A stretch of 64,000 nucleotides of DNA from Bacteroidales bacterium UBA1184. GTDB taxonomy: Bacteria; Bacteroidota; Bacteroidia; Bacteroidales; ML635J-15. This document shows, in pieces, positions 22,095 through 31,691 of the stretch (positions are counted from its first letter, which is position 1; every line of letters begins with the position of its first letter). The notes beneath the pieces were generated by a model. The model was given only the letters and a program-made list of their open reading frames with translations, was not told the origin of the DNA and made no database searches. The position numbers and the translations under genes are program-made. The stretch covers positions 11,460-75,459 of the forward strand of contig DBYO01000032.1 of the NCBI GenBank assembly GCA_002310235.1, read 5' to 3'.

Positions 22095-25088
22095 TTATTT
22101 GCAATTATTGTAATGTTCGTTGATTTTTTTTACTATCACATTGTGTCCGACTAGAGCTTCGGCGGTTTCGATTGCGGTAAGCGAGACGCCACAGAATCCA
22201 TGAATGTTCACGTTTTGTCCCGTCAGGAACAAATTCTTTACCTTGGTTGCAACCGCCATCTGCGAAAGCATCAGATTGCGGCTATCTTTCTGGAAACCAT
22301 AGTTCGAGCCTTCCTTGTTTCCGAGAAAATCGCGGATTGTGAGTGGCGATGAGGCAAACGAAAATTCAATGCTTTCCCGGAAGTCTGGATATATTTTCTC
22401 CATCACATCGAAAACCTTTTCTGTTGTTTCTTTTTTCCATTGCTCGTATTCCTCGCCACGATGCCCAGTTTCGGTATTTTCCCATTTTTTGACATCGGCA
22501 AAATCCATCAAACTGATAATTGCCATTGTATTCGCAAATTTTCCTTGATTTTTTTCAGGTGGAGTAACATACATTATTCCTTTTGGCCAGTTTATATTAT
22601 TGTTGTAATAAAAGTTGGCATGGTTTAGGAATGGGAAGGCATTTTTCTTGAACTTAATGTAAACCTTAAAGCTCGAATTCGATTCGGGAATCAATTTCAA
22701 TCGTTTTCTGAAAGCTGCAGGGAATGCGTCGCCACTGATGATTTTCATTAGTACATCGGGGTGAACATCAGAAATATAGCTGTCGGCTACGTAGGATTTG
22801 TTATTCTTTGTCAGAACCTTTGTGACTGCGTGATCTTCGACCTCAATTTTTGTAACCTCCTCGCTTGAAACGACTGAACCGCCAGCCTCCTCAATGATTT
22901 TTTCCAACATATCGACCATCTGCTGACCGCAGCCCACAAACTGGAATGTTCCTCCAATATGCAAAACGCTTAGCAAAGCATTGAAAAAAGCAGGCGTTGT
23001 ATCTTCCTCACCACCAAAAAGCGGTTTTAGGTAGCAGAGTAATCTTTTTAGTTTTGGATTGTGTATGTATCTGTCTATTAGCTCGTTATATGGAGTAATA
23101 AAATCTTCACTCAGAGAAGTGAAATTTGGTTCTGTTGACCTTTCGCGTATGTAGAAAAGGTCTTCTTCCTGCGAAAGTTCAAATAGTTTGTCAATGTATA
23201 GCCTAATGTTTTCAGCCTCGTCGGGGAAGATTCCTGAAAGGTATCCAACAAGATTTTCCCTGCCTTTGGGAAGACAATATGTAGCGTTGTCGTCGGCTAT
23301 GGTAACTACATCGCTGGCGTTGTAGTCGGTGGGCATAAGGTTCAATTTATCGGCAATGCCAAGATATTCAAAGATTTTGTAGAGGTTTCCGCCTTTGTTG
23401 AATCCTCCGAATATGTGCATTCCTGTTGCAAATTCAACTCCTTTGCGCCTAATTGTCTGCAAACCGCCACCTATTATGGCATTTTTCTCCAGAACGGTTA
23501 CCTTGTAGTTCTCCTTGGCGAGCAAAGCTCCAGTAACAAGACCGCCGAGTCCGCCTCCGATAATCAGCACAGACTTTTGTTCGACAGGTTTGACGAAAGC
23601 ATTGGCCTCAAGCATTTGTCTCTTAATTACATCCTCGCCAAGCAATGCCGAACAAACATTCAATGTCCCGACCATTACGCCAAGTATTCCGTGTGCGTTT
23701 ATATTTTGTCCCACCAAGTAGAAATTAGGCAACTTTGTCTTGTACGACACACGTCCTGCCAAGCCTAAAGTCAGATCTTTTGCCATACCATACATCGAGC
23801 CGCCAGGCGACAATGTATAGTCGCGGTAGGTAAGGGGAGTTGCCGTGTAATATTCATCAATGTACGACCTTAATCCAGGGAAATCCTTTTCAACGGCATC
23901 AAGTAATTTTTCCGCCTTTGCATGTTTAAACTGCTCGTACGATTCACCTCGTTTACCAATAGTTGTTTGTGCCCATTCCGATAGTTCATCGGCAAGCATA
24001 TAGGCGAGTATAACACCACTTCTTGCAAATTCTTGTTCTTTCTCGTGGCAATGGTGCATATACAAATAACCGCGTGGCCAAGTTGTGTCGTCGTAGTTTT
24101 CCATATCCCACGGTGATTTGCATGAATATCCGTAGAAATTGGTGTTCATATACCGCATTGCACTAGGTTTGAACTTAAGGAAAAGAGAAAATACGGATGG
24201 CGTATTCTTTATTGACTCTATCCTTGAATAGAAAGAAGGTCGCAATTCTTTTCCAGTAAACATCCTGCTCAACTGCATGGGATGCACGTCGGAAATAAAT
24301 ATGTCGCCTTCTACCAATTCTCCGTTTTCCAGTTCCACACTGGTTACCGAACCATTGTTGCAATGCGCTCTTACGACACGGCAACCTGTATAAATTTTGC
24401 CACCGTTTGATTTTATCACTTCGGCAAGAGCCTTTGCTATGTTGTCGCTTCCTCCTACAATCCTAAAAGCGCTTCGGTTGTAAAAATTCGACACGAATGC
24501 GTATGTGGAAAACGGTGTGCGGTTGCGTTGCGCTGCATATAGCGACATATCGCCCACAAGTACATTACGCAATGTAGGGTCTGATATGACTTCGTCGATT
24601 ACCTCGTTGATGCTTGTTGTGAATAGGCGTAAGTCAAGCTGAGCATTTCTGTCTATACGGTTCAAGTCATAAAAAGGGGACTCCTGTGCAACTGTATCTA
24701 CAAGTTGCCAATAGCGGCGAAGATTGTCCTTTTCATTTGGAAATCTTTCTGCCAGACTTTCAATCATCTGTTCGTGTCCGTTTGCTATGGAAAAACGTTC
24801 GCCATTGAGCGATATGGTATTGTACGAACTTGTATCCATACGCGAAACTTCAACCTTGTTCTTGATACCAAGGAAGTTGAAATAGTTTGAAAGCACTTCT
24901 CCATCATCGAGACTGCCAACAAAATGCATTCCTGTTTCGAACTTTACACCGTTTCGTTGGAAACATTGCAGGCAGCCTCCAATCTGTTTTGCCTGTTCAA
25001 GAATGGTTACTTCATAGCCGTTTTTTGCTAGAATTACACCTGTGGAAAGTCCACCAAGTCCACTTCCTATGACAATGCATTTTTTCAT
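22095..25088 (-). CDS. tandem-fused CrtI-like FAD oxidoreductase (two domains in one chain)
   Basis: About 997 residues, roughly twice the length of a CrtI/CrtISO-type protein. Each half opens with a GxGxxG dinucleotide motif: IGSGLGG near residue 6 and IGGGLGG near residue 506. Each then shows the same pattern IGG(C/G)LQ...G(V)xFxTGMH. Each ends with a (V/T)GQN-(V/I)N-x-HG motif near the C-terminus of its half. Family enzymes desaturate, isomerise or saturate polyenes with FAD. Start at 25088 gives an ATGA overlap with the exporter gene; a frame from 25106 is also open. Here they probably tailor or isomerise the aryl polyene. Confidence 0.85.
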   Translation of the reverse strand: MKKCIVIGSGLGGLSTGVILAKNGYEVTILEQAKQIGGCLQCFQRNGVKFETGMHFVGSLDDGEVLSNYFNFLGIKNKVEVSRMDTSSYNTISLNGERFSIANGHEQMIESLAERFPNEKDNLRRYWQLVDTVAQESPFYDLNRIDRNAQLDLRLFTTSINEVIDEVISDPTLRNVLVGDMSLYAAQRNRTPFSTYAFVSNFYNRSAFRIVGGSDNIAKALAEVIKSNGGKIYTGCRVVRAHCNNGSVTSVELENGELVEGDIFISDVHPMQLSRMFTGKELRPSFYSRIESIKNTPSVFSLFLKFKPSAMRYMNTNFYGYSCKSPWDMENYDDTTWPRGYLYMHHCHEKEQEFARSGVILAYMLADELSEWAQTTIGKRGESYEQFKHAKAEKLLDAVEKDFPGLRSYIDEYYTATPLTYRDYTLSPGGSMYGMAKDLTLGLAGRVSYKTKLPNFYLVGQNINAHGILGVMVGTLNVCSALLGEDVIKRQMLEANAFVKPVEQKSVLIIGGGLGGLVTGALLAKENYKVTVLEKNAIIGGGLQTIRRKGVEFATGMHIFGGFNKGGNLYKIFEYLGIADKLNLMPTDYNASDVVTIADDNATYCLPKGRENLVGYLSGIFPDEAENIRLYIDKLFELSQEEDLFYIRERSTEPNFTSLSEDFITPYNELIDRYIHNPKLKRLLCYLKPLFGGEEDTTPAFFNALLSVLHIGGTFQFVGCGQQMVDMLEKIIEEAGGSVVSSEEVTKIEVEDHAVTKVLTKNNKSYVADSYISDVHPDVLMKIISGDAFPAAFRKRLKLIPESNSSFKVYIKFKKNAFPFLNHANFYYNNNINWPKGIMYVTPPEKNQGKFANTMAIISLMDFADVKKWENTETGHRGEEYEQWKKETTEKVFDVMEKIYPDFRESIEFSFASSPLTIRDFLGNKEGSNYGFQKDSRNLMLSQMAVATKVKNLFLTGQNVNIHGFCGVSLTAIETAEALVGHNVIVKKINEHYNNCK

Positions 25089-28000
25089 TTCAGAAACGTT
25101 TGGCAATCAATTGTTAGTTCACAAGTTGGTAATTCGTTTTCATCGTTGATGAAATGGAGATTCTGCGGAATGTAGGTGCAATGTGATGCTATCAGGAACT
25201 GGTCAATATCGGTTTCCAGGGCATATACTTGTGTTTGCCTGTGTACAAGAGCAATCGTCCATGCAAGTTCGCCGTATCCGCTGTTCTTTATTGCTATGCT
25301 ACTGCCATGCATGGTGTTGATTTCTTCCGAATGCGCTTTTATTTTCCTTATGTTAGCACGGCTGGAACGTTCCACATCGTTGCCTTTGTATATGTATTTG
25401 TAGCGTACAAGTTTTGATACGTATTCAGTGTCTTCGCATTTGTTGCGTATTTCTTCGAAATGTTCCAGATAGTATTTGTGGAAGTATGATGTCAACTCTC
25501 TTGCGGTAACAGATTGTACTTTTTCGGCCGAATACCTTTGTCCTATTTCAATGTGGAGAGCGCCTTCGCGCAGGATAATGTCATTTTTGGGCATTGCATG
25601 GTTGGCTCCATGTATGAATATTGGCAGAATGTCGATGTTGAGCGATTGTGCAAGTTGGAATGCCCCCTTGTGGAATCGCATTATTTCTCCAGTTACAGAA
25701 CGTGTGCCTTCGGGGAAAATAACAACAGAATAACCTCTCGCTACAAGTTTTCTCAGTCGTTCTATATTCTTGTCGTAGCCGTCTGATACAGGATAAAATT
25801 CTGCATATCGGATAATTAATCCGTATATTGGATTTTTCCATACCCAGTCGTTGGTAAGTATAACTACCTTGTGCGACTGCATCATTATGCACGACAAGTC
25901 GAGGTGAGACTGGTGGTTGGCAATGATTACTGCCGGTTTTTCAAAGTCTTCTCCATTGGGATTGTCAAGCGAATATTTTACACCTGGAAGGCGTAGTATC
26001 GCAAATCTGTTGAAAACAACTATAAGCTTATGATACCAAAGTCGTTTGCGTTCGCTGTCACGACCGATAAGTTTGTAAAACAGTGTAAATGGCGTTACTA
26101 TAACAAATGCCGATACGAAAAATACAAGAAGCGATACAAATGTGTACAAAAGTCGCTTGATTGTTACAGGTACATCGCGGAGTTGTCCTTTTTTCTTTGT
26201 CAGCCAGTTGAAAATGACAGGAGGCAGGTAACATGCCATCAATACAACAGTCATCATGCCTACTATTGCGACTTCGGCTAGCGACTTCATGGCTGGATGT
26301 TTTGCAAAAATCAGCGCTCCAATGCCAATAAACATCAGTATTCCGGAGAGAATAACGCTGTTTCGGTAGTTTTTCAGCATCTTTTTGCCGTACGAGTATT
26401 CGTACAGCAGACCTTCGGTTATGAAAATGGTGTAGTCGTCGCCTTGTCCGAATATGAATGTCGCCAGAATTATGTTTACAATGTTGAATTTTATTCCGAA
26501 GAAGTACATCAAGCCCAATATCCAAGCCCAGCCAATAGTTAGTGGCAGGAATGCAAGTATCGACAATTCGAGTCGTCCGAACGAGATGCAAAGGAAGAAA
26601 AATACGACTATGCTGCATACATAAAGTATGTAGTCAAAATCTTCGGATAAAACCGTTACCAGATTGCTTCCAATATCCGACATGCTAAATGCAAAACCGT
26701 TGTCGGACAATGTTTGTCGAAGTTGTTGCTTCAAAGTGTCGGAGTATTCCGCTGGTACTCGCACAAAGTTTACAACACGTGTTAGTGTGTCGTGCTGTAG
26801 GGTATAGTTTTTGCATAGTTCAAGTAGCGGCTGCATTTCGTCTTGCGACTTTGTGTCGTATTGTTTGCCGATGTTATCGGTAAATGGTACGAATGCATTT
26901 GCGGTAAATCCGTTTGCAATGGCTTCTCTGTTTATTTCGTTGGCAATGTCGGCATGTCGTTGCCAGAAGTCATTCCATCTTTCAATCGATTCTTTTTGCT
27001 TCTCGTTTGACGGCAAAAGTCCATCGGGCCCCGAAATGCTTACATTTACATTCTGCGGAATCGATTTTTTAAGGTTGCTAATTATTTTTTCGTTTTGTTG
27101 CAGTGCTTGCTGTAGGTCGTTGCTTTCCGAAACTACATAAATAAGGTCTGTTTTGCCTTCCTTTTGCATCGATTCGTTGAGCAGGGCAATGTCTTCCTTC
27201 TGTTGCTCTGTCATGTAGTTGATGTTGTGTAGGTCTGAATCGAAGGTCGTTTCTTGGCTGTAGTAGCCGAGGATGATGGTTACGATTACCAAAGGCCAGA
27301 AGGCAAAAGTCTTTATTTTACGCCATTTTTCGTTCGGTTCTTTTCCGCTATCAACGAAAAGTTTGTGCTTCTTTTTCGGTACGACAGCCAGCAGAGGCAG
27401 GAAAACCATTACGAAAAGTATAGTACCGATAAGCATTAGTGCGCCGAATAGACCAAGATCGTGCATTGCTTCGGCTTTTACGAATATCAAGCAGGCGAAT
27501 GCCGCTACGGTTGTGATGTTTCCGATAACCAGCGGTTGGATTACATCTTTAAGTGCTTCGCGCTTGTCGGGTTGCTGCTTTATGTGGTCAAGATAGTGGA
27601 GTGGGTAGTTAACAGCAATGCCCAAAATTACCGAGCCAATGCCAATGACAATTATCGATATGCTTGTCTTGAATAAGGCTATGATTGCCAAAGCGAAAAT
27701 CCAGCCGAAAAGAATTGATATGCCGAGCCAAATAAGGTTTCGTTTCCTTGCCATGGTGAACATAAGTATGCCGAAAATCAGCACTAGGGCAATGGCTATC
27801 GAAAGGAAACTATCATGTTTTATCTGCTGGGCGTTGGTAACGGCTATGGTAGGTGCGCCTACTGCCGAAATTTTTACATTCTGATGGTTTTGTGCAGTGG
27901 TGTCAATGACATTGTTTATCAGTTCGACCAGTATGGCGTTGTTTTTTGTGTCGCTACCGGCAAAAGGAGAGGAGAAGAATGCAAAAGCCTTGTCTCCGCT

Positions 28001-28609
28001 TTCGTTCATCAGGTATTCGTCGTTTATTACAAAACCTTCGGTGGCGTTCAATGCTGTCAGTCTCTGTAAGGTTGGAGAATATAGGTTTAGCGGGTCGGCT
28101 TTTATTCCTTCCACAATGAAACTTGCAGTCGGAAACGAAAGCATTCGCTTGATGTTTTGCAGGCAGGTGGCAACATGGCAGGTGTCGGCAAGTAGCGAAT
28201 CCATTCTCTGGAAGTCGTTTTCGGTAAGGAACAAAGGTTGGTTCTCGCGTATGAAATCAATTGCATCGAAAACTTGTCCGTCGTCAATTTTGCATCTTAG
28301 ATCGTTTACTAGATGCGATGTGTCGGCTTCCTCCCAGTTTGTTTCAAAGTCGTCAACAGCCGACATAAGTTCATCGGTGTCGTCCGATGAGAAGATTATT
28401 GTAATTTGTCCTTGATTGCTCAGGTCGTTGTAAACTGAGGTGTATTTTTCCTTTTCGGGGTCGGTGGGCAGAAAGTCGGCAATGTTTTCCTTATAGTCTA
28501 GTTGCAAAGCAGAAAGTACGCACAGTGCGGTAATTGTCAATAATATGATTATTGAAAGAACTTTGCGCTTTGACAGGTAGTCGTATATCGATAGGAAAAA
28601 TCTATTCAT
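25085..28609 (-). CDS. MMPL-type exporter fused to PlsC acyltransferase and a Rossmann-like tail
   Basis: 1174 residues in three parts. Residues 1 to about 830 are an MMPL/RND lipid exporter with paired membrane bundles and periplasmic loops; the DDY motif of the proton relay is in GQGDDYTIF near 725. A PlsC acyltransferase follows with NHQSHLD near 896 (H-x4-D) and FPEGTRS near 966. The last ~110 residues contain NSGYGELAW...VYALETD, which resembles motifs I and II of a class I methyltransferase fold but is short. In the cluster this would acylate and flip or export the polyene lipid. A GGAGG sits four bases before the start. Confidence 0.85.
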   Translation of the reverse strand: MNRFFLSIYDYLSKRKVLSIIILLTITALCVLSALQLDYKENIADFLPTDPEKEKYTSVYNDLSNQGQITIIFSSDDTDELMSAVDDFETNWEEADTSHLVNDLRCKIDDGQVFDAIDFIRENQPLFLTENDFQRMDSLLADTCHVATCLQNIKRMLSFPTASFIVEGIKADPLNLYSPTLQRLTALNATEGFVINDEYLMNESGDKAFAFFSSPFAGSDTKNNAILVELINNVIDTTAQNHQNVKISAVGAPTIAVTNAQQIKHDSFLSIAIALVLIFGILMFTMARKRNLIWLGISILFGWIFALAIIALFKTSISIIVIGIGSVILGIAVNYPLHYLDHIKQQPDKREALKDVIQPLVIGNITTVAAFACLIFVKAEAMHDLGLFGALMLIGTILFVMVFLPLLAVVPKKKHKLFVDSGKEPNEKWRKIKTFAFWPLVIVTIILGYYSQETTFDSDLHNINYMTEQQKEDIALLNESMQKEGKTDLIYVVSESNDLQQALQQNEKIISNLKKSIPQNVNVSISGPDGLLPSNEKQKESIERWNDFWQRHADIANEINREAIANGFTANAFVPFTDNIGKQYDTKSQDEMQPLLELCKNYTLQHDTLTRVVNFVRVPAEYSDTLKQQLRQTLSDNGFAFSMSDIGSNLVTVLSEDFDYILYVCSIVVFFFLCISFGRLELSILAFLPLTIGWAWILGLMYFFGIKFNIVNIILATFIFGQGDDYTIFITEGLLYEYSYGKKMLKNYRNSVILSGILMFIGIGALIFAKHPAMKSLAEVAIVGMMTVVLMACYLPPVIFNWLTKKKGQLRDVPVTIKRLLYTFVSLLVFFVSAFVIVTPFTLFYKLIGRDSERKRLWYHKLIVVFNRFAILRLPGVKYSLDNPNGEDFEKPAVIIANHQSHLDLSCIMMQSHKVVILTNDWVWKNPIYGLIIRYAEFYPVSDGYDKNIERLRKLVARGYSVVIFPEGTRSVTGEIMRFHKGAFQLAQSLNIDILPIFIHGANHAMPKNDIILREGALHIEIGQRYSAEKVQSVTARELTSYFHKYYLEHFEEIRNKCEDTEYVSKLVRYKYIYKGNDVERSSRANIRKIKAHSEEINTMHGSSIAIKNSGYGELAWTIALVHRQTQVYALETDIDQFLIASHCTYIPQNLHFINDENELPTCELTIDCQTFLK

Positions 28610-29351
28610 GCGACCTCCATTTCCTTATTAGTAGTGACGGCCATCCGTATAAAATCGCCACGAAGCAAAGTATTGTGTTCAGTATGCTGATTCTGAAGAA
28701 GTCCCAGAAAGGCCTGAAATGCGAAATGCGTTCCTCGGCTTTGGGATAGAATACATTTATCTTAATGGGAATCAGAGGTATGTTGCGCCATGCTGAGAAA
28801 ACAAGCAACTCTAATTCGGCTTCGTACCGGGATGTAATCATACAAAGACTAGGCATGTTTTTGAGTGGATATAGTCTATAGCCAGTCTGTGTGTCGGGTA
28901 GATTGATGCCAGTTTGAACTCTGAACCAGAAGTTTGAGAACTTGTTGGCAAATGTATTGCCACCAGGCATGTTTTCTTGTTTCAGATTTCTGCTTCCGAC
29001 TATTAATGCATTTCGTTTTTGCCTTATGGCATCAATGAACAAGGGAATGTCTTCAGGAAAATGCTGTCCGTCCGAGTCGATTGTAATTGCATAGTCGAAA
29101 CCGAGTTCTCTTGCCTTTTCGAAGCCTTTTTTCAGGGCGTATCCTTTGCCACGGTTCTTGCCGTAGTCAACTACAGTGATTTTGTCACCCAGCGATGTTA
29201 TAATTTCTGGTGTATTGTCTGTGCAGCCGTCGTTTACAATGATTAAATCATTTGTAAACGCCAACACGCGTTCCGCGACATTCCGCAGAGTTCCGCCGTT
29301 GTTGTAGGTTGGCATTATTACGCACAGTTTCAATGCGTCAGATTCTTTCAT
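28602..29351 (-). CDS. family 2 glycosyltransferase
   Basis: 249 residues of the GT-A fold, close to dolichyl-phosphate-mannose synthases. Visible motifs: VIMPTYNNGGTL at the start, VNDGCTDNT, the DxD-type TIDSDGQH (about 92-99) and a downstream TGYRLYP. A C-terminal hydrophobic stretch (about 218-240) may hold it to the membrane. It would transfer a sugar to a lipid carrier or to the polyene. Its stop overlaps the exporter start by eight bases. Confidence 0.85.
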   Translation of the reverse strand: MKESDALKLCVIMPTYNNGGTLRNVAERVLAFTNDLIIVNDGCTDNTPEIITSLGDKITVVDYGKNRGKGYALKKGFEKARELGFDYAITIDSDGQHFPEDIPLFIDAIRQKRNALIVGSRNLKQENMPGGNTFANKFSNFWFRVQTGINLPDTQTGYRLYPLKNMPSLCMITSRYEAELELLVFSAWRNIPLIPIKINVFYPKAEERISHFRPFWDFFRISILNTILCFVAILYGWPSLLIRKWRSHE

Positions 29352-29715
29352 AGCTGAATATAAGTGATATTTTGGCGTAAATTGTTGTTTCGTCGTTCAC
29401 TAGTACCTGTACCTTGCAGCCGTTTCCCTCTTCCTTGAAGTTTGAGAATACGTATTTGATTCTTTTGCCTTCGGCAGGAATAATAACAGATAGAAATTTT
29501 ACATTTTTAACGTTTTTGAGCCACAATTTACGGTTTATTTTGTTTTCAAGAAGTTCTCCTGCGGTCTTAATTATGCACACGCCAGGAGTGATTGGATTTC
29601 CAGGAAAATGTGCCTTATATATTATGTGAGACGGATTTGTTTCTATTTCAGCTACAAATCCGTTTTCGTTGTCTTCGACATTGATGGTTGTATATAGGTT
29701 GTCTGTCATTTGCAT
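29338..29715 (-). CDS. ApeI-like hotdog dehydratase subunit
   Basis: 125 residues, hotdog fold. It carries the FabA/FabZ-type histidine motif HFPGNPITPGV (about 36-46), but the position of the usual acidic residue in the following helix is part of KTAGELLE rather than the E-A-x-A-Q pattern. In Ape systems ApeI pairs with ApeP, each giving one half of the active site; the partner here is at 35265-35702. The role would be 3-hydroxyacyl-ACP dehydration in polyene extension. An alternative start at 29709 makes an ATGA overlap with the LolA-like gene. Confidence 0.78.
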   Translation of the reverse strand: MQMTDNLYTTINVEDNENGFVAEIETNPSHIIYKAHFPGNPITPGVCIIKTAGELLENKINRKLWLKNVKNVKFLSVIIPAEGKRIKYVFSNFKEEGNGCKVQVLVNDETTIYAKISLIFSYERI

Positions 29716-30305
29716 GTTTCGGTGTTTGCGTTCAGTATGATGTCGGTAAACTGTATTGTGGTATTGTCGCCGTTGGCTTCGGTGAGGACAACCTTGTTGA
29801 TGATGTCCCTTTTCTTTTCGAAATAGAATGTCATTGTGCTGAACATTCGTTTCATGTCGCTCTTTTTCGGTTTCATGTCGGCACGCCAGAAGTTGCCGTC
29901 GCTGGAAATTGTAACGTCGAATGTTGACTTGTCGAACAGATTTTTGCCAGTGGCACTACTCATGATAATTTTCATCATGCCTTGGTACATTCTGTTTTTT
30001 GTGTCAAGAATTTCCTCTTTCCCATCGGAAATCTTTGTCATTTTTTCTCCGTCAACTTTGATTGCAAATGGGTATGGGTCGGTGTATTCCCATTTCATCT
30101 TGTCGGGCGCTACATAGCACATTCTGCCTTTCGAAACCGTAGGTTCTGCAAGCATCGACATTGTCTTGTTTTGCGTGAAGTTGCATTGCATCGATTTCAT
30201 CGAAGCAGCGGCTTGCGTCAACTTAGCCATTATTTCGTCGTTAGATTGAGCGAAACTGAAAATGCTTGCGACTAAGGCAATTATAATTAAAAAAATCTTT
30301 TTCAT
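29706..30305 (-). CDS. LolA-like periplasmic lipid carrier
   Basis: 199 residues with a signal peptide (1-19, ending FSFAQ). The body follows the LolA/LppX fold pattern: MKSMQCNFTQNKTMSML, then PDKMKWEYTDPYPF and a C-terminal strand set. LolA proteins ferry lipid-modified cargo through the periplasm; ApeJ-like homologues occur in aryl polyene clusters. It probably receives the polyene lipid from the MMPL exporter and carries it to the outer membrane. Confidence 0.82.
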   Translation of the reverse strand: MKKIFLIIIALVASIFSFAQSNDEIMAKLTQAAASMKSMQCNFTQNKTMSMLAEPTVSKGRMCYVAPDKMKWEYTDPYPFAIKVDGEKMTKISDGKEEILDTKNRMYQGMMKIIMSSATGKNLFDKSTFDVTISSDGNFWRADMKPKKSDMKRMFSTMTFYFEKKRDIINKVVLTEANGDNTTIQFTDIILNANTETCK

Positions 30306-30306
30306 C

Positions 30307-30660
30307 TCATTTTAGAATTAAGAAACAACCAGATACGACAAGAATCAGGCCAATCCATCGCGAAAAAGGAATACTTTCTCCAAAAACTAACCATGCAGCC
30401 AACATTCCGAATACGAACGATAAGCTTGTCAGAGGGTAGGCTTGGCTGAACGGGAATTTTTTCAGAATGAAAAACCATAGTACGGTTGCAAGTCCGAAGC
30501 TAACTCCACATGCCAGTAGCCACCAGTCGGTTGCAACAGACTTGAAGTATGCCCACGACCACTCGAATTTGCCCAACTTTTCCAGTCCAAGCTTAAGCAG
30601 CACCTGTCCTCCTGCGAGGAAAAACGTTTGCAACGATACTAATCCAAAAATCTTCCACAC
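30307..30660 (-). CDS. EamA/SMR-like small membrane protein
   Basis: 117 residues with four membrane segments and the motif GQVLLKLG near 18-25, as in half-size EamA or small multidrug resistance proteins such as ArnE. It starts with GTG at 30660, eight bases after a GGAG. Half-size members work as dimers. In the cluster it may flip a precursor such as a glycosyl-lipid, but the substrate is not known. Confidence 0.75.
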   Translation of the reverse strand: MWKIFGLVSLQTFFLAGGQVLLKLGLEKLGKFEWSWAYFKSVATDWWLLACGVSFGLATVLWFFILKKFPFSQAYPLTSLSFVFGMLAAWLVFGESIPFSRWIGLILVVSGCFLILK

Positions 30661-30662
30661 GG

Positions 30663-31691
30663 TTATTTCTCCAATAGCGTTAATGAATAGTTCGTTCCAT
30701 CGGAACGATTGAAAATTAAAATGTTATTAGGTTTCTTGTCGGTGATGTCCTTTTCGTTTACGAATAAATTGCGAGCTACGAAACCCGATTTCAGGCATTG
30801 TGCTGCGACATAAAAGCCGATTCCCGAAGCGGTAAAACTTTCACCGAACAGATTTTTGTATTTCAGCAAAGGTCTGTCGCCAAAGAGTGCTTTTGTTTCT
30901 GACATGTATTCTTCATCGTTTTCTTTATAGCCACTGATACCTGTGAGTATGAAGTCGATGTCGGAACATGTTTTGCCATTTTCTTGCAGGAACTTTGCAA
31001 CTTTTTCTTTCAACGAGTCAATTCCATGCTGATGTATTATTTTGTGACCTGACAGTTTACACAATGCATTATCCTGCTTGTCGGACAAAATCACAGAAAC
31101 GGCTGCCTCTCCGCAAATTTCATTGTCGAAACCTATTACGCCGCCTTTTTTCAGGATCTGATAAAAGGTTTCGGTCATTTCATCGTGACCACCGACTAAA
31201 GCCGAACTTATTTTGTTGAGGCGGAATTGCAGATAAGCGTCGTAAAGTGCGCTATCGAACGATATTTCCTTATGTGCGTAAGTGGCGTTGTAGCCGTGAT
31301 TCTTGATTTGTATTGCAATCAGTGAACTTATTGTATTGTGGGTTGATTGCATGAAATATGTCGGTTTTAGCAGTTGTTCGCCTTCTTTTGAAAGGGCATC
31401 GAGGAAAAATTCGGTGTTTTCGATACATCCGTAGCCTGTTCCGGTTACTATTGCATCAACAGATTCAAGTCCCGATGCTTTCAGAGCTTCTTTCGACGTT
31501 GCAAGTGCACGCTTTAGGATTTTTCCCATACGCCGTGCTTCGATAGGAGATACGTATTCCTTGAAACTCGGATCAATGGAACGGGTGAAATCCACGTTGT
31601 ACAATTCAGGAGAAGTCATCCATTCTTCGGATAATGGCTGCTGTATCGAAATCTGCTTTGCAGAAAGTACATATATCTCTTTGTTCGTCAT
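30663..31691 (-). CDS. chain-length-factor-like ketosynthase without active-site Cys
   Basis: 342 residues with a thiolase fold but no catalytic Cys: the position of the usual A-C-S-S reads SFDSA, and the two His motifs HGTGT and GH are also gone. The protein is shorter than an active KS (about 400). This fits the chain length factor (ApeC-like) that forms a heterodimer with a true KS, here the neighbour at 31688-32887. It overlaps that gene by ATGA. Confidence 0.78.
   Translation of the reverse strand: MTNKEIYVLSAKQISIQQPLSEEWMTSPELYNVDFTRSIDPSFKEYVSPIEARRMGKILKRALATSKEALKASGLESVDAIVTGTGYGCIENTEFFLDALSKEGEQLLKPTYFMQSTHNTISSLIAIQIKNHGYNATYAHKEISFDSALYDAYLQFRLNKISSALVGGHDEMTETFYQILKKGGVIGFDNEICGEAAVSVILSDKQDNALCKLSGHKIIHQHGIDSLKEKVAKFLQENGKTCSDIDFILTGISGYKENDEEYMSETKALFGDRPLLKYKNLFGESFTASGIGFYVAAQCLKSGFVARNLFVNEKDITDKKPNNILIFNRSDGTNYSLTLLEK

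Noticed and set aside
22095..25088. Carotenoid biosynthesis locus
   Set aside because: CrtI-like domains are present but no phytoene synthase (CrtB), cyclase or other carotenoid gene is in the window; the context is aryl polyene.
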